64,000 bases of DNA from Acidihalobacter ferrooxydans (GCF_001975725.1 NZ_CP019434.1:3188792-3252791); one strand, 5' to 3'. Shown: positions 35,140-48,106, numbered from the stretch's first letter. Numbers and translations are program-made. The notes: a model not told the origin generated them from the sequence alone.

Positions 35140-36261
35140 TTACAAAGCCCGGTAGATTTCGCGGGCGAGCGCGAGCGCACTATCGACATTTTCTCCCAGC
35201 ACGCAGTAATGCCCCATCTTGCGGCCGACGCGTGCTTCGCGCTTTCCGTACAGATGCAATCGGGCACCGGGCGCGGCGAATACCGACGACCACCGCGGTT
35301 CGCGCTTCGCCCATAGGTCGCCCAACAGATTCACCATCGCGACCGGGCTCAACAGGCGCGTGTCGCCCAACGGCAATCCACACAGCGCGCGCAATTGTTG
35401 TTCGAACTGCGAACTGGCACATGCATCGACCGTGTAATGCCCGCTGTTGTGCGGGCGCGGAGCTATTTCGTTAATCAACAACTCGTCGTCATGCGTGACG
35501 AAAAACTCCACCGCCATGACACCCTGATACTCCAGCGCTGCGGCTACGCCGAGCGCCATATCGCGCGCTGTTACGGCCAGATCGGGGTCGATACGCGCCG
35601 GCACGATAGACACATCGAGAATACCGTTACGGTGTTCATTCTCGGCAACCGGATAGCAGCAGGCCTGACCAGCGATACCGCGCGCCAACACCACCGACAC
35701 CTCCAGCGCCAGATCGACCCGCCGCTCAAGCACGCACGCAACTTCGCCCATTCGAGCAAATGCCGCCTGTAAATCGCCAGCAGTGGCAATGCGCGCCTGC
35801 CCTTTGCCGTCGTAACCGAATTCGGCACGTTTGAGAATGGCTGGCACCCCCACCTCAGCCATAGCGCCAGCCAAGTCCTGCGTGTCACGGATCACCGCAA
35901 ACGGCGCGGTCGGAAAACCTGATGCGCGCAAAAAGGTTTTCTCTCGAATACGATTCTGCGCCGTGCGCACTGCCGCCGCAGATGGAAAAACCGGCACCGA
36001 CGCGCCCAGGCGCTCAAGCGTTTCGGCCGGGATATTTTCGAATTCCGTAGTGATCGCAGCGCACCCCTGCACCATGCGGTCGAGCGCCCAGGGGTCATCG
36101 TAGGCGGCGTGCAGATGCTCGTCGGCGACGCGCCCGGCGGGGCTGTCCGGATCGGGATCAAGCACGACGACCCGATAGCCCAGATCGTGCGCAGCAAGCG
36201 TGAACAGACGCCCGAGCTGCCCGCCCCCGAGCATGCCCAAGGTCGCGCCCGGCAGGATCAT
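35140..36261 (-). CDS. purK: 5-(carboxyamino)imidazole ribonucleotide synthase PurK
   Basis: A 373-residue ATP-grasp enzyme that carboxylates AIR with bicarbonate and ATP in purine synthesis. [56 protein letters not shown]-type [25 protein letters not shown] and [14 protein letters not shown] are diagnostic. ATG 36261 overlaps the purE stop (ATGA); upstream in-frame codons belong to purE read in another frame. purK and purE act in sequence. Confidence 0.94.
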   Translation of the reverse strand: MILPGATLGMLGGGQLGRLFTLAAHDLGYRVVVLDPDPDSPAGRVADEHLHAAYDDPWALDRMVQGCAAITTEFENIPAETLERLGASVPVFPSAAAVRTAQNRIREKTFLRASGFPTAPFAVIRDTQDLAGAMAEVGVPAILKRAEFGYDGKGQARIATAGDLQAAFARMGEVACVLERRVDLALEVSVVLARGIAGQACCYPVAENEHRNGILDVSIVPARIDPDLAVTARDMALGVAAALEYQGVMAVEFFVTHDDELLINEIAPRPHNSGHYTVDACASSQFEQQLRALCGLPLGDTRLLSPVAMVNLLGDLWAKREPRWSSVFAAPGARLHLYGKREARVGRKMGHYCVLGENVDSALALAREIYRAL

Positions 36262-36758
36262 GCGCTTGTCGGGGGCAAGGTCATCGCTGCGACCCGCTCG
36301 CGCTGCGCCGCGCGAAATTCCGCCAGCCGTTCGGCCAGCGCAGCATCGCCTGTTGCGAGCATCGCCACCGCGAACAGACCGGCATTGGCTGCCCCGGCCT
36401 CGCCGATGGCGAAGGTGGCCACCGGCACGCCCTTGGGCATTTGCACGATGGACAACAGCGAATCCTGCCCCTTGAGATAACGCGAAGGTACCGGCACACC
36501 CAGGACTGGAATCGTAGTCATGGCCGCGAGCATGCCCGGCAAGTGCGCCGCTCCCCCTGCGCCGGCGATGATAGCCCGGAGACCACGCGCAGCGGCCTCC
36601 TCGGCATAGCGATACATCAGGTCGGGCGTGCGATGCGCCGACACCACCCGCGCTTCGTGCGCCACGCCGAACGCGTCGAGCCGTTCGACGGCATGCGCCA
36701 TCACCGGCCAATCGCTGTCCGAGCCCATCACTACACCGACCAGGGGTTGCTGCGTCAT
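36258..36758 (-). CDS. purE: N5-CAIR mutase PurE
   Basis: A 166-residue class I PurE that moves the carboxylate of N5-CAIR to give [60 protein letters not shown] and [44 protein letters not shown] are the conserved blocks. It is directly downstream (4 bp) of the TRAP binding-protein gene and overlaps purK. Confidence 0.95.
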   Translation of the reverse strand: MTQQPLVGVVMGSDSDWPVMAHAVERLDAFGVAHEARVVSAHRTPDLMYRYAEEAAARGLRAIIAGAGGAAHLPGMLAAMTTIPVLGVPVPSRYLKGQDSLLSIVQMPKGVPVATFAIGEAGAANAGLFAVAMLATGDAALAERLAEFRAAQRERVAAMTLPPTSA

Positions 36759-36762
36759 CGGC

Positions 36763-37869
36763 TTACAAATCCTTCAAGGGCACCTGCGGAAAGGCGAAGG
36801 ACTCATAGACCAACTGATCGGCCGCAGCCCACGCAAATTCCATATTACGGAATTTCAGCCATTCGCCGTAGATCTTGCGCCAGGTCGGATCGGTCTGGTT
36901 GAGGCCATCGTAGATTTCAAACGCCGCCTTCTGCGCCGCCGTCATGATGTCATTGGAGAATTTTTCCAGCTTCACACCCTTGGACATCAGGCTCTTCAGC
37001 GCCGGCGGATTCTTGGCGTCGTACTTCGCCACCATATTCCAGTTCGCCGCCGCACAGGCAATCCGCAAGGCATCCTGATACTGCCTGGGCAGGCTCGCCC
37101 ACCGCTTGTTGTTGATGTACACCGACAACTGCGCGTTCGGTTCCCACCACGAGGGCGCATAGTAATACTTGGCCACCTGGTAGAATCCCAGCTTCTGATC
37201 GTCATACGGGCCGACGAACTCGGCCGCATCGATGACGCCGCGCTCCAGCGCCGGATAGATTTCCGCTCCCGCGAGCGTCTGCACGTTCACACCCAGCTTG
37301 GCCATCACCTTGCCGCCAAACCCCGGAATACGCATCTTCAAGCCTTGCAGAGACTTGAGATCAGGCACCGGTTTGCGGAACCAGCCGCCCATCTGCACGC
37401 CCGTGTTGCCGGCCGGCAGAGACATGATCCCGAACTGGCTGAACACCTCTTTGTTCAGCAGTTCGTTGCCACCACCCTGCATTTGCCAGGCATTCTGCTG
37501 GCGCGTGGTCATGCCGAAGGGAACGGTGCAATCGAACGCCAACGCCGGCGACTTGCCGATGTAGTAATACGACGCCGTATGCCCCATCTCCACCGTATCC
37601 GCGGATACCGCATCCAGCACCTGCAGCCCTCCGACGAGTTCGCCGCCAGCGTAAGGCCGAATTCTGAAACGCCCGCCAGTCAACTGAGAGACATACTTGG
37701 CCACGTCCTCGGCGCCACCATAGATTGTATCCAGACTATTCGGCCAACTGGTCACCATGCGCCAGCGCAACCGTGGCAGATTGGCAGCGCCCGCCAATGG
37801 CGCCATGGTCAGCCCCGCGCCCGCAACAGCTCCGGCACCTGCCCCTTTCAGAAAATCCCTGCGCTTCAT
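36763..37869 (-). CDS. TRAP transporter solute-binding protein (DctP7/TakP-like), Tat-exported
   Basis: A 368-residue periplasmic binding protein with twin-arginine signal [20 protein letters not shown]. Motifs of the TakP/mannitol-chloroaromatic type: [96 protein letters not shown]. Such proteins bind oxo-acids or related carboxylates. The DctQ and DctM membrane partners are not in the window. Placement 4 bp upstream of purE suggests co-transcription without an obvious functional link. Confidence 0.87.
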   Translation of the reverse strand: MKRRDFLKGAGAGAVAGAGLTMAPLAGAANLPRLRWRMVTSWPNSLDTIYGGAEDVAKYVSQLTGGRFRIRPYAGGELVGGLQVLDAVSADTVEMGHTASYYYIGKSPALAFDCTVPFGMTTRQQNAWQMQGGGNELLNKEVFSQFGIMSLPAGNTGVQMGGWFRKPVPDLKSLQGLKMRIPGFGGKVMAKLGVNVQTLAGAEIYPALERGVIDAAEFVGPYDDQKLGFYQVAKYYYAPSWWEPNAQLSVYINNKRWASLPRQYQDALRIACAAANWNMVAKYDAKNPPALKSLMSKGVKLEKFSNDIMTAAQKAAFEIYDGLNQTDPTWRKIYGEWLKFRNMEFAWAAADQLVYESFAFPQVPLKDL

Positions 37870-38032
37870 GAAACCTACCCCCTATCGATTTTTAAGTTGT
37901 CCGGGCGCGGCGGAACGGCTCCGCCCCAACCCATCGGGAGCTTAGCATGCCCGATCGCCGCATTCAGCCACCACGGATCACTCTCCGCATGAACCAGGGT
38001 TTACAATCGCTCCAAACACCACGAGAACCGAT

Positions 38033-38920
38033 ATGTCCAACACACTTTTTCAGGCCGATATCCGCACGCTCCCCCTGCTCCATCGCGGCAAGGTACGCGA
38101 CATCTTCGCCATTGACGACGCGCACATGCTGATCGTGACCACCGACCGCCTGTCAGCCTTCGATGTGGTGCTGCCGACGCCTATCCCCGGCAAGGGACAT
38201 GTGCTCACCGAAGTATCGAACTTCTGGTTCGGGAAACTGCGCGCCATCGTACCCAATCAACTCAGCGCCTTGCGGCTCGCAGACGTGGTACCCGACCCCG
38301 TCGAACGCGCGCCGCTGGAGGGCCGTTCGGTCATCGTCCGGCGTCTTCAGGCCTTGCCGGTGGAAGCCATCGTGCGCGGCTACCTGATCGGCTCGGGCTG
38401 GAAAGACTATCAGCGCACCGGCGGCGTATGCGGAATCGAACTCCCCGCCGGGCTCGAACTCGCAGGCCGGCTACCGGAGCCGTTATTCACTCCATCGAGC
38501 AAGGCCGCAGTCGGCGAACACGACGAAAACATCGATTTTGCTGCGGTAGAAAAGCTGATCGGCCCCCGGATGGCGGCGCGTATGCAGGACGTCAGTCTCC
38601 TGCTCTACCGCACCGCTGCGGCGCATGCGCTGGAACGCGGCATCATCATCGCCGACACCAAGTTCGAATTCGGCCTCGATCCGCACACCGGCGAACTGAC
38701 TCTGATCGACGAAGTGCTGACGCCAGATTCCTCCCGCTTCTGGCCAGGGGAAAGCTACCGCACCGGCATCAGCCCACCCTCGTTCGACAAGCAGTTCGTG
38801 CGCGATTATCTGGAAACACTGGACTGGAACAAAACCGCTCCCGGCCCGCATCTCCCCGATAATATTGTGGAACAGACCACAGCGCGTTATCGTGAAGCAC
38901 TCAAACGCCTGACATCCTGA
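38033..38920 (+). CDS. purC: SAICAR synthase PurC
   Basis: A 295-residue enzyme of the longer PurC type joining CAIR and aspartate with [98 protein letters not shown] and [15 protein letters not shown] are conserved. It is divergent from the purEK side, so several consecutive purine-synthesis steps are encoded together. The start has only a weak ribosome site. Confidence 0.95.
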   Translation: MSNTLFQADIRTLPLLHRGKVRDIFAIDDAHMLIVTTDRLSAFDVVLPTPIPGKGHVLTEVSNFWFGKLRAIVPNQLSALRLADVVPDPVERAPLEGRSVIVRRLQALPVEAIVRGYLIGSGWKDYQRTGGVCGIELPAGLELAGRLPEPLFTPSSKAAVGEHDENIDFAAVEKLIGPRMAARMQDVSLLLYRTAAAHALERGIIIADTKFEFGLDPHTGELTLIDEVLTPDSSRFWPGESYRTGISPPSFDKQFVRDYLETLDWNKTAPGPHLPDNIVEQTTARYREALKRLTS

Positions 38921-38962
38921 CGATCGTTGCGCCACCATCAGGCCAGAGCGAAGGAGGCACGC

Positions 38963-39331
38963 ATGGACACCCGCGACGCATTACATCACCTGCGCAAGGC
39001 CAAAACCGCCCATCTGAAGTGGCGCACGTACGCCCAGGCGCTGGCTGCCGGCGTCAGCGTCGGGGACGACAAGGCTCCCTTGCAACATACCGGCTGCGAT
39101 TTCGGCCGCTGGTACTATGGCCCCGGCCAAAGTCTGCGCGAGGTCACCGATCTTTACGAAGACATCGAGGAGCCGCACCGCCTGTTGCACGAAGCCTATG
39201 CCGCTATTTACGAACTCGCCAGAGCGGGCAAATACACCAAGGCCTCCGACAAGCTCAGGGGTCTCGAATCAATCTCCACCTCTCTGATGGCCATCATCGA
39301 CGCGTGCGTGGAAGACATCCGGGACCGTTGA
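38963..39331 (+). CDS. Stand-alone CZB (chemoreceptor zinc-binding) domain protein
   Basis: 122 residues forming one CZB domain: AKTAHLKWRTYAQAL (His ligand), HTGCDFGRWYYGPGQS (Cys of the C-x-x-G-x-W core) and EEPHRLLHEAYAAIYELA (two His). CZB domains bind zinc through 3 His and 1 Cys, and in E. coli DgcZ and Helicobacter TlpD sense zinc or HOCl. Here there is no effector domain, so it may act on a partner such as the CZB-bearing c-di-GMP protein. ATG 38963 follows AAGGAGG. 42 bp after purC. Confidence 0.85.
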   Translation: MDTRDALHHLRKAKTAHLKWRTYAQALAAGVSVGDDKAPLQHTGCDFGRWYYGPGQSLREVTDLYEDIEEPHRLLHEAYAAIYELARAGKYTKASDKLRGLESISTSLMAIIDACVEDIRDR

Positions 39332-39393
39332 CACACGCCGCCTGCTGCGGCGCCGGCTATGGAGCTTCGTCGCCTATCGCGCGGCAGAAACGA

Positions 39394-39419
39394 CGAGGGG
39401 CGGTGTCCACCGCCCCTCG
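39394..39419 (-). terminator. Terminator hairpin between the CZB gene and fba
   Basis: CGAGGGGCGG / CCGCCCCTCG, a perfect GC-rich stem around TGTCCA, between the convergent CZB and fba genes. It can serve both strands. No long U-tract. Confidence 0.6.
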
Positions 39420-39446
39420 CATACGTACTCCGAAATTCGATCCCGC

Positions 39447-40511
39447 TCAGTTGATCTTCGGGTCCAGTTCGCCCTTGGCGTAACGCGACGTCATCGCTTC
39501 CAGCGACACCGGCTTGATTTTCGAAGCCTGCCCGGCCGATCCGAAAGCCTCGAAACGCGCCTGACAGATGTCCTTCATCGCCTTGGTCGATGCACCGAGC
39601 CACTTGCGCGGATCGAAGTTCGACGGATTCTCGGCCAGGAACTTACGCACCGCGCCGGTACTCGCCATGCGCAGGTCGGTGTCGATGTTGACCTTGCGTA
39701 CGCCGTGCTTGATGCCTTCGACGATTTCCTCAACCGGCACGCCGTAGGTCTGCCCCATGTCGCCACCGTAGTTATTGATGATCTCCAGCCACTCTTGCGG
39801 TACGGAGGACGAACCATGCATGACCAGATGCGTGTTCGGAATCCGCGCGTGAATTTCCTTGACGCGCTGAATGGCCAGGATGTCGCCGGTCGGCGGACGG
39901 GTGAATTTATACGCGCCGTGGCTGGTGCCGATGGCGATGGCGAGTGCGTCCACGCCGGTCTTCTTCACAAAGTCTGCCGCCTCTTCCGGGTCGGTCAGCA
40001 GCTGACTGTGATCCAGCACGCCCTCGGCGCCGCTGCCGTCCTCTTCGCCGGCCATGCCGGTTTCCAGCGAACCCAGGCAACCCAGTTCGCCTTCGACGGA
40101 CACGCCCAGCGCGTGCGACAGTTCGACGACCTTGGCCGTGGTTGCGACGTTGTAATCGTAGGTCGCCGGCGTTTTCATGTCGGACATCAGCGAGCCGTCC
40201 ATCATCACCGAAGTGAAACCGGACTGGATCGAGCGGAAGCACACCGCCGGTTCGGCGCCATGATCCTGATGCAGCACAATCGGAATATCCGGGTACTGCT
40301 CGGCGGCAGCGACGATCAGATGACGCAGGAAGGGCTCGCCGGCGTATTTGCGGGCGCCGGCCGAAGCCTGGATGATCACCGGGCTGTCCACCGCCACCGC
40401 GGCTTCCATGATCGCGTGCACCTGTTCCATGTTGTTGGCATTGAAGGCCGGCATGCCATAGGCATGCTCGGCCGCGTGGTCGAGAAGCTGTCGCAGAGAA
40501 ATGAGGGCCAT
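39447..40511 (-). CDS. fba: Fructose-bisphosphate aldolase, class II
   Basis: A 354-residue zinc aldolase of the CbbA type used in the Calvin cycle and glycolysis. [31 protein letters not shown] (zinc His), [35 protein letters not shown] and [14 protein letters not shown] are conserved. ATG 40511 follows GGAGG with correct spacing. Last gene of tkt-gap-pgk-pyk-fba. Confidence 0.95.
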   Translation of the reverse strand: MALISLRQLLDHAAEHAYGMPAFNANNMEQVHAIMEAAVAVDSPVIIQASAGARKYAGEPFLRHLIVAAAEQYPDIPIVLHQDHGAEPAVCFRSIQSGFTSVMMDGSLMSDMKTPATYDYNVATTAKVVELSHALGVSVEGELGCLGSLETGMAGEEDGSGAEGVLDHSQLLTDPEEAADFVKKTGVDALAIAIGTSHGAYKFTRPPTGDILAIQRVKEIHARIPNTHLVMHGSSSVPQEWLEIINNYGGDMGQTYGVPVEEIVEGIKHGVRKVNIDTDLRMASTGAVRKFLAENPSNFDPRKWLGASTKAMKDICQARFEAFGSAGQASKIKPVSLEAMTSRYAKGELDPKIN

Positions 40512-40611
40512 GTTGACCTCCTTAGGTTGGTAGTGACGAAAAACTAAACGCTGATGCCAGCATCGCGGCATCGGCGGCGAAAATGGAAAGCTGGATTGCT
40601 GCGGCGCGCGC

Positions 40612-42063
40612 TCATGCGCCGTCGGCGGGCAACGGATCGCCCACCCGGAGAATCTTCATGGCATTGGTACCGCCATGCACACCCATCATGTCGCCCTTGG
40701 TAAAAATCACCAGATCCCCCTCGCTGATCGCGCCCTGTTCGAGCAACAACTGGATGGCTTGACGGTTGGCTTCGGCATGGCTCGCCTGCATGGTCTCGAA
40801 CGCCATGGGATAAACCCCGCGGTAAAGCGCCATTTTTCTACCTGTCCGCTCCTGCCGCGTCAAGCCGTAGATCGGGATGCCCGAGCTGATGCGCGACATC
40901 CACAGCGCCGTCGAGCCGGACTCGGTCATCGCCGCGATTGCCCGCACACCGAGATGGTTGGCGGTATACATGGTAGCCATGGCGATGGCTTCGTCAACGA
41001 ACTCGAAGCGGCTGTCCATGCGATGTTCCGACTCGCGTGCGGCACGGCGTTTCTCCGCCGCTTCGCAGAAACGACCCATCGCCTTCACCACCTTGGCCGG
41101 GTACTTGCCCGCGGCGGTCTCACCCGACAGCATCACGGCATCGGTGCCATCGAGCACCGCGTTGGCAACATCGAACACCTCGGCGCGCGTCGGAATCGGA
41201 TTGACGATCATCGACTCCATCATCTGCGTGGCCGTGATGACCACACGGTTCATGCTGCGTGCCTTCTGAATCAGATCCTTCTGCACGCCGGGCAATTCGG
41301 CATCGCCGATTTCGACGCCCAGATCGCCGCGCGCGATCATGATCACCTCGGACGCGAGGATGATCTCATCGATGACTCCAGGTTCGATGGCTTCGGCCCG
41401 CTCGATCTTCGCAACGAGCGCCGCATCGCCGCCAGCTTCCTTGAGCAGACGCCGCGTTTCGTGCATGTCTTCGGCACAACGCGGGAACGACACCGCCAGA
41501 TAATCGACCCCGATTTCGGCGGCGGTGCGGATATCGGCGCGATCCTTGTCGGTGAGCGCCTCGGCCGAGAGCCCACCACCGAGCCGGTTGATGCCCTTGT
41601 TGTTGGACAACTCGCCGCCGACCACCACCCTGGTATGGATCTGCGCGCCCTCGACCCGCACGACTTCCAGCACCAGACGGCCATCGTCGAGCAGCAGCAC
41701 ATCGCCCGCCGACACGTCATTGGGCAAGCTCTTGTAGGTCAGCCCGACACGCGTCAGGTCGCCGGCATCGCGGTCCAGTTCTGCATCGAGCACGAACGGC
41801 GCGCCTTCCTCCAGAAAAACCTTTCCCTCGGCGAACCGGTCGATGCGGATTTTCGGCCCCTGCAGATCGCCCAGCACGCCGACGGTCCGGCCCTGCCGCG
41901 CCGCCTCGGCCCGCACCTGTTCGGCACGTTGACGATGATCCTCGGGACTGCCGTGGGAAAAATTGAGGCGCACCACATCGACACCGGCCCGTATGATCGC
42001 CTCGATCTTGCCGGGCTTGTCGGTCGCCGGCCCCAGCGTAGCCACTATTTTGGTACGTCGCAT
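40612..42063 (-). CDS. pyk: Pyruvate kinase
   Basis: A 483-residue enzyme making pyruvate and ATP from PEP and [86 protein letters not shown] and ATQMMESMI ... [27 protein letters not shown] are diagnostic. The start is taken at ATG 42063 from homology; GGAG lies upstream. Placement inside a Calvin-type cluster is a recurring arrangement in autotrophic proteobacteria. Confidence 0.95.
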   Translation of the reverse strand: MRRTKIVATLGPATDKPGKIEAIIRAGVDVVRLNFSHGSPEDHRQRAEQVRAEAARQGRTVGVLGDLQGPKIRIDRFAEGKVFLEEGAPFVLDAELDRDAGDLTRVGLTYKSLPNDVSAGDVLLLDDGRLVLEVVRVEGAQIHTRVVVGGELSNNKGINRLGGGLSAEALTDKDRADIRTAAEIGVDYLAVSFPRCAEDMHETRRLLKEAGGDAALVAKIERAEAIEPGVIDEIILASEVIMIARGDLGVEIGDAELPGVQKDLIQKARSMNRVVITATQMMESMIVNPIPTRAEVFDVANAVLDGTDAVMLSGETAAGKYPAKVVKAMGRFCEAAEKRRAARESEHRMDSRFEFVDEAIAMATMYTANHLGVRAIAAMTESGSTALWMSRISSGIPIYGLTRQERTGRKMALYRGVYPMAFETMQASHAEANRQAIQLLLEQGAISEGDLVIFTKGDMMGVHGGTNAMKILRVGDPLPADGA

Positions 42064-42187
42064 AGTCAATGAACTCCGAGTGAGCGTGAAGCCGACGACA
42101 GCGTCGCCAGCCAATACGGATTTCTTTTCAGCCTACTCCGGCACACAGGATCGGAATATGGCCGCAAATCCGACAGCAAACGCGCCT

Positions 42188-43366
42188 TCAACCGCGCGCA
42201 CGCTCCTCCAGCATAACCACCGCGGGCAGTTTCTTGCCTTCCAGAAACTCCAGGAAGGCGCCGCCGCCCGTCGAAATATAGGACACACGATCCGCAATGC
42301 CGTACTTGTCCACCGCCGCCAGCGTATCACCACCACCGGCAATCGAGAATGCGTCGGACTCGGCGATCGCCATAGCCAAAGCTTTGGTACCCTCGCCGAA
42401 CTGATCGAACTCGAATACGCCAACCGGGCCGTTCCAGACGATGGTGCCCGCGCTCTTGAGGATTTGCGCGAACTGTTCGGAAGTCTGCGGACCGACATCG
42501 AAAATCATGTCGTCGTCGGCCACCTCGGCCACCGGCTTGAGCTCGGCCGCGGCCGCCTCGGAAAACTCCTTGCCGCAGACCACGTCCACCGGCACCGGAA
42601 TATCCGCACCGCGCGCATGCGCCTCGGCGGACAGCTGCTTACAGGTGTCGATCAGATCGCCTTCGTACAGCGACTTGCCGACCTTATGTCCGGCAGCGGC
42701 GATAAAGGTGTTGGCGATGCCGCCGCCGACGATCAGCTGATCGACGACCTGCGACAATGACTCCAGCACCGTCAACTTGGTCGACACCTTCGAACCGCCG
42801 ACGATGGCCACCATCGGGCGGGCCGGTTTATCCAGCGCCTTGCCAAGCGCTTCGAGCTCGGCGGACAGCAGCGGACCGGCGCAGGCGACTGGCGCAAACC
42901 GCCCGACGCCGTGCGTCGAGGCCTGGGCGCGATGCGCGGTACCGAAGGCGTCCATCACGAATACGTCGCACAGCGCCGCATACTGCTTGGACAATGCTTC
43001 ATCGTCTTTCTTCTCGCCTCTGTTGAAACGCACGTTCTCCAGCACGACGAGGTCGCCATCGGCCAGATCGACGCCGCCGAGGTAGTCTTTCACGACTTTC
43101 ACCTCGCGCCCCATCAGGTGACCGATATACGCGGCGACCGGTGCCAGCGAGGCAGCCTCGTCGTACTCGCCTTCGGTCGGGCGCCCCAGATGCGACATCA
43201 GCATGACCCGGGCTCCCGCCTTGAGGGCGAGTTCGACGGTCGGCAGCGAGGCGCGAATACGCTGATCGGACGTCACCTTGCCGTCCTTGATCGGCACGTT
43301 GAGGTCCGCACGAATCAAGACACGTTTTCCGGCGAGGTCAAGATCGGTCATCTTGATGAAAGACAT
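42188..43366 (-). CDS. pgk: Phosphoglycerate kinase
   Basis: A 392-residue two-domain kinase interconverting 3-phosphoglycerate and 1,3-bisphosphoglycerate. [89 protein letters not shown] and [17 protein letters not shown] are conserved. It follows gap after about 130 bp; GGAGAA precedes ATG 43366. Confidence 0.97.
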   Translation of the reverse strand: MSFIKMTDLDLAGKRVLIRADLNVPIKDGKVTSDQRIRASLPTVELALKAGARVMLMSHLGRPTEGEYDEAASLAPVAAYIGHLMGREVKVVKDYLGGVDLADGDLVVLENVRFNRGEKKDDEALSKQYAALCDVFVMDAFGTAHRAQASTHGVGRFAPVACAGPLLSAELEALGKALDKPARPMVAIVGGSKVSTKLTVLESLSQVVDQLIVGGGIANTFIAAAGHKVGKSLYEGDLIDTCKQLSAEAHARGADIPVPVDVVCGKEFSEAAAAELKPVAEVADDDMIFDVGPQTSEQFAQILKSAGTIVWNGPVGVFEFDQFGEGTKALAMAIAESDAFSIAGGGDTLAAVDKYGIADRVSYISTGGGAFLEFLEGKKLPAVVMLEERARG

Positions 43367-43426
43367 GCTGTTTTCTCCTGCGTAAATAAAAGATTTTGGG
43401 TAACCGCCGGGTTACCGAAAGCCTCT

Positions 43427-43456
43427 TCGAATATCGACCGATCGAATATCGACCGA
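43427..43456. repeat. Perfect 15-bp tandem duplication between gap and pgk
   Basis: TCGAATATCGACCGA occurs twice back to back. It lies between the gap terminator hairpin and a small inverted repeat GGTAACC-GCCG-GGTTACC (43399-43416). Confidence 0.8.
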
Positions 43457-43461
43457 CAAAA

Positions 43462-43486
43462 AGCGGGGGGCCTGTAGCCCCCCGCT
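43462..43486 (-). terminator. Intrinsic terminator/attenuator after gap
   Basis: A perfect 10-bp stem AGCGGGGGGC / GCCCCCCGCT with loop, followed on the minus strand by TTTTTGTC. It is inside the tkt-to-fba cluster, 11 bp after gap, so it would reduce expression of pgk-pyk-fba from an upstream promoter. Confidence 0.75.
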
Positions 43487-43496
43487 GCGGTGCAAC

Positions 43497-44540
<1,044 letters not shown>

Positions 44541-46526
44541 TCAGAGCACCGAATTGACGGCTTCGACAACGTGCTCGACGGTGAAACCGAAATACTTGAA
44601 CAGCGCCGCAGCCGGGGCGGACTCACCGAAGGTGTCGATACCGACCACGGCGCCGTCCAGACCCACGTACTTGCGCCAATAATCGGTGACGCCGGCCTCG
44701 ACCGCCACGCGGGCACGCACCGCCCTGGGCAGCACGGATTCCTTGTAGGCGTCGTCCTGGGCGTCGAACGCGTCGGTCGACGGCATGGACACCACGCGAA
44801 TCTTCTTGCCGCTCAGTTCAGCAGCCGCATCCATCGCCAGGCCGACTTCCGAACCGGTGGCAATGATGATCGCATCCGGCGTGCCATCGCAGTCCTTGAG
44901 CACGTAGCCGCCCCTGGCGATGGCGGCGATCTGCTCGTCGCTGCGCGTCTGGTGTGGCAGGTTCTGACGCGACAGGATCAGCGAGGTCGGTCCGCTCAGG
45001 CGCTTGATTGCCAGTTTCCAGGCGACGGCAGTCTCAACCGCGTCGCACGGACGCCACACGCTCATGTTTGGCATCATGCGCAGCGTGGCGGTCTGCTCCA
45101 CCGGCTGGTGGGTCGGGCCGTCTTCGCCGAGGCCGATGGAATCGTGCGTGAACACTTCGATGTTGCGGATTTTCATCAACGCGGCCATGCGCAGCGCGTT
45201 GCGGGCGTATTCGGAAAACATCAGGAAAGTCGCGCCATACGGCACGAAGCCGCCATGCAGCGCGATGCCGTTGACCATCGCGGTCATACCAAACTCGCGC
45301 ACGCCGTAGTGAATGTAATCGGCATCGGGATTGGCCGCGCTCAGCGGGCGCGCATCCGGCCACAGCGTGAGATTCGAGCCGGCCAGATCGGCCGAGCCGC
45401 CCATGAAATCGGTGAACGCGGCGAAGCCCTTGATCGCGTTCTGCGAAGCCTTGCGCGAGGCGATGGTCTCGCCCTTCTCGGCCACGGACTTGATGAAGGC
45501 ATCGGCCCGGGCGTCGAAATCGGCAACCAGTTCATTATTCAGGCGACGCTTCAACTCAGCCGCCAACTCGGGATGCGCCGCGGCATAGGCGTCGAACCGG
45601 GCATTCCAGTCGGCTTCGGCGGCGGCACCCTTGTCCTTGGCGTTCCAGCCGGCATAAATGTCGTCCGGAATCTCGAACGGGCCATATTTCCAGCCCAGCT
45701 TTTCGCGGGTCAGGGCCACTTCGGCCTCGCCCAGCGCCGCGCCGTGACTCTCTTCCTTACCCTGCTTGTTCGGCGAGCCGAAGCCGATGATGGTGCGGCA
45801 GCAGATCAGCGTGGGCTTATCAGTTACTGCGCGAGCCTGTTCGATCGCGGCCTTGATGGCGGCGGAATCATGCCCGTCGACATCGCGCACGACATGCCAG
45901 CCGTAGGACTCGAAGCGTTGCGGAGTATCGTCAGTGAACCAGCCCTCGACCTCGCCGTCGATGGAAATGCCATTGTCGTCGTAGAAACACACCAGTTTGC
46001 CCAGACCCAGCGTCCCGGCCAGCGAACAGGCCTCATGCGAAATGCCTTCCATCAGACAGCCGTCGCCGAGGAACACATAGGTGTAATGGTCGATCACGTC
46101 ATGGCCGGGGCGGTTGAAGTGCGCGGACAGCGCGCGCTCGGCGATGGCCATGCCCACGCCGTTGGTCACGCCCTGCCCAAGCGGGCCGGTGGTGGTCTCG
46201 ATGCCGGGCGCGTAGCCGTATTCCGGATGACCGGGCGTCTTGGAATGCAGCTGGCGGAACTGCTTGAGTTCGGACATCGGCAGGTCGTAACCGGTCAGGT
46301 GCAGCACCGCGTAGGGCAGCATCGACCCGTGACCGTTGGACATCACGAAACGATCACGATTCGGCCAGGCCGGATTGGCCGGATTGTGGTGCATGTAGTC
46401 GTTCCACAGCACCTCGGCGATGTCGGCCATGCCCATCGGGGCGCCGGGGTGGCCGGAATTCGCTTTCTGGACCGCGTCCATGGCAAGCGCACGGATGGCG
46501 TTGGCTAATTCTCTGCGCGAAGGCAT
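44541..46526 (-). CDS. tkt: Transketolase
   Basis: A 661-residue thiamine-diphosphate enzyme. [85 protein letters not shown] (ThDP/Mg motif), [12 protein letters not shown] and the C-terminal [12 protein letters not shown] are diagnostic. It moves two-carbon units to regenerate ribulose phosphate. ATG 46526 follows GGGAG. First gene of the cluster; the 46527-46689 spacer holds no gene and no strong promoter. Confidence 0.96.
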   Translation of the reverse strand: MPSRRELANAIRALAMDAVQKANSGHPGAPMGMADIAEVLWNDYMHHNPANPAWPNRDRFVMSNGHGSMLPYAVLHLTGYDLPMSELKQFRQLHSKTPGHPEYGYAPGIETTTGPLGQGVTNGVGMAIAERALSAHFNRPGHDVIDHYTYVFLGDGCLMEGISHEACSLAGTLGLGKLVCFYDDNGISIDGEVEGWFTDDTPQRFESYGWHVVRDVDGHDSAAIKAAIEQARAVTDKPTLICCRTIIGFGSPNKQGKEESHGAALGEAEVALTREKLGWKYGPFEIPDDIYAGWNAKDKGAAAEADWNARFDAYAAAHPELAAELKRRLNNELVADFDARADAFIKSVAEKGETIASRKASQNAIKGFAAFTDFMGGSADLAGSNLTLWPDARPLSAANPDADYIHYGVREFGMTAMVNGIALHGGFVPYGATFLMFSEYARNALRMAALMKIRNIEVFTHDSIGLGEDGPTHQPVEQTATLRMMPNMSVWRPCDAVETAVAWKLAIKRLSGPTSLILSRQNLPHQTRSDEQIAAIARGGYVLKDCDGTPDAIIIATGSEVGLAMDAAAELSGKKIRVVSMPSTDAFDAQDDAYKESVLPRAVRARVAVEAGVTDYWRKYVGLDGAVVGIDTFGESAPAAALFKYFGFTVEHVVEAVNSVL

Positions 46527-46689
46527 AAGTCGATTACTCCCGTCAATGTCATGAAAGCTGTTGCGGCCGCCGCACGAATAGCGCGTCGATCCGACGCCCA
46601 CCGGCACACGTCGGAGCCATCAGGCCGCGAAAAGGATCACATTCTTACCAGAGTCGTCCCGCGGGGGCAACAAACACGCACCGCACAGA

Positions 46690-48096
46690 CTAAAAAAAGG
46701 CGCGCGCCCAGACGCCGACACCCAGCGTAAGCAGCACAGCAACACCGAGCACGAGGGCGCCGCCGGGCGCGGGACGGGCCATGGGCATCTGCGTCGTTTC
46801 CTCCGTCTGGAAGAAGGCGAGCAGAAGACGCAGGTAGTAGTAAAATGATGCCGCAGTCGCCAGCACCAACACGACGGCCAGCCCGACGTGGCCACCGTGC
46901 AGCAATGCGGACAACACGAAGAGCTTGGCGAAGAACCCTGCCGTCGGTGGCAGCCCCGCCAGCGACAACACCCCGACGACCAGCGCCAGACCGAGCCAGG
47001 GATGGCGCCGCCCGACCCCGCGGTAGTCGGCAATGCGCCCCTCGCCGCCGTTTCGCGTCGACAACACCGCGAAGACGGCGAACACGGCCATGTTCATCAC
47101 CGCGTAGGCCAGCCCGTAGTACAGCGCAGCGCGGTAGCCATCTGCCGACACGCAACTCAGCGCGGCCAGCACGTAGCCGAAATGCGCGATGGTCGAATAC
47201 CCGAGCAGGCGCAGCACCTTGGTCTGGCGCAGCGCGAGCAGGTTGCCGACCAGCATACCGAGCACGGCGAGCACGGCGAGTATCGGTGCCAGCGCGCTCA
47301 GCACGCGCGGCGGCGCCGCGCCGAGCAGGTGCACCAGGAACACCAGCATCGCCACCTTGGCGACCGTGCCGAGCAGCGCGCTCACCGGCACCGGCGCGCC
47401 TTCGTACACATCCGCCGCCCACATGTGGAACGGCACCAGCGCCAGCTCGAAACCGATGCCCACCAGCAACAGCACGAAGCCGGCCACGGTCAGCAGCGGC
47501 TGCGCGTGGGCCTGCGCCAGAGCGGCGCCCATGGCCGGCAGCGCCAGCGTGCCGGAACCGGCGTAGATCAGCGCGAGGCCATACAGAAAGAACGCCGCGG
47601 CCACGCCGGAAAGCACCGCGTATTTCAGCCCGCCCTCGATCGCGCCGCGATGGCGCGGCACCCAGGCCACCAGACCGAACAAGGGCACTGCCACCAGTTC
47701 CAGACCGAGGAACGCGACCAGCAGATCGTCGGCGGAAATCAGGATAAACATGCCCAGCACGGCGAACAGGACCAGTGCGCCAAAAGCCTCGCCGACCTCG
47801 CCGCGCAGCGGCGCATACCCGCGCGCCAGCACCAGTGCGCCGAACGCGCCGGCGCAGGCGAGCGCGTCGAAGCCGTAACTGACCGCATCGAAGCGCAACC
47901 CGCCGTCCATCGCCACGCCCGTCTGCCCAAGCAGCGCGAGGCTCAACGCAAAGGCGGCGGCCAGCAACGCCAGAGCCAGGCCGTGCGCCAGGGTCTGTCG
48001 TCCCGGCAGCGGCAGCACACCCGCCAGCAGCACAGCAACCGCCCCCAATCCGAGTACCAGAAATGGCGACAGCAGCAGGAATTCGTTGGCGGTCAT
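46690..48096 (-). CDS. nuoN: NADH-quinone oxidoreductase subunit N
   Basis: A 468-residue antiporter-like proton-pumping subunit with about 14 helices. Conserved LGLELVAVPLFGLVAW, EGGLKYAVLSGVAAAFFLYGLALIY, PFHMWAADVYEGAPVPVSALLGTVAKVA and LRLLGYSTIAHFGYVLAA are seen. Last gene of the nuo operon, 10 bp after nuoM. A T7 run lies in its final codons (VWARAFF). Confidence 0.95.
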   Translation of the reverse strand: MTANEFLLLSPFLVLGLGAVAVLLAGVLPLPGRQTLAHGLALALLAAAFALSLALLGQTGVAMDGGLRFDAVSYGFDALACAGAFGALVLARGYAPLRGEVGEAFGALVLFAVLGMFILISADDLLVAFLGLELVAVPLFGLVAWVPRHRGAIEGGLKYAVLSGVAAAFFLYGLALIYAGSGTLALPAMGAALAQAHAQPLLTVAGFVLLLVGIGFELALVPFHMWAADVYEGAPVPVSALLGTVAKVAMLVFLVHLLGAAPPRVLSALAPILAVLAVLGMLVGNLLALRQTKVLRLLGYSTIAHFGYVLAALSCVSADGYRAALYYGLAYAVMNMAVFAVFAVLSTRNGGEGRIADYRGVGRRHPWLGLALVVGVLSLAGLPPTAGFFAKLFVLSALLHGGHVGLAVVLVLATAASFYYYLRLLLAFFQTEETTQMPMARPAPGGALVLGVAVLLTLGVGVWARAFF

Positions 48097-48106
48097 GATC
48101 GCGGCC

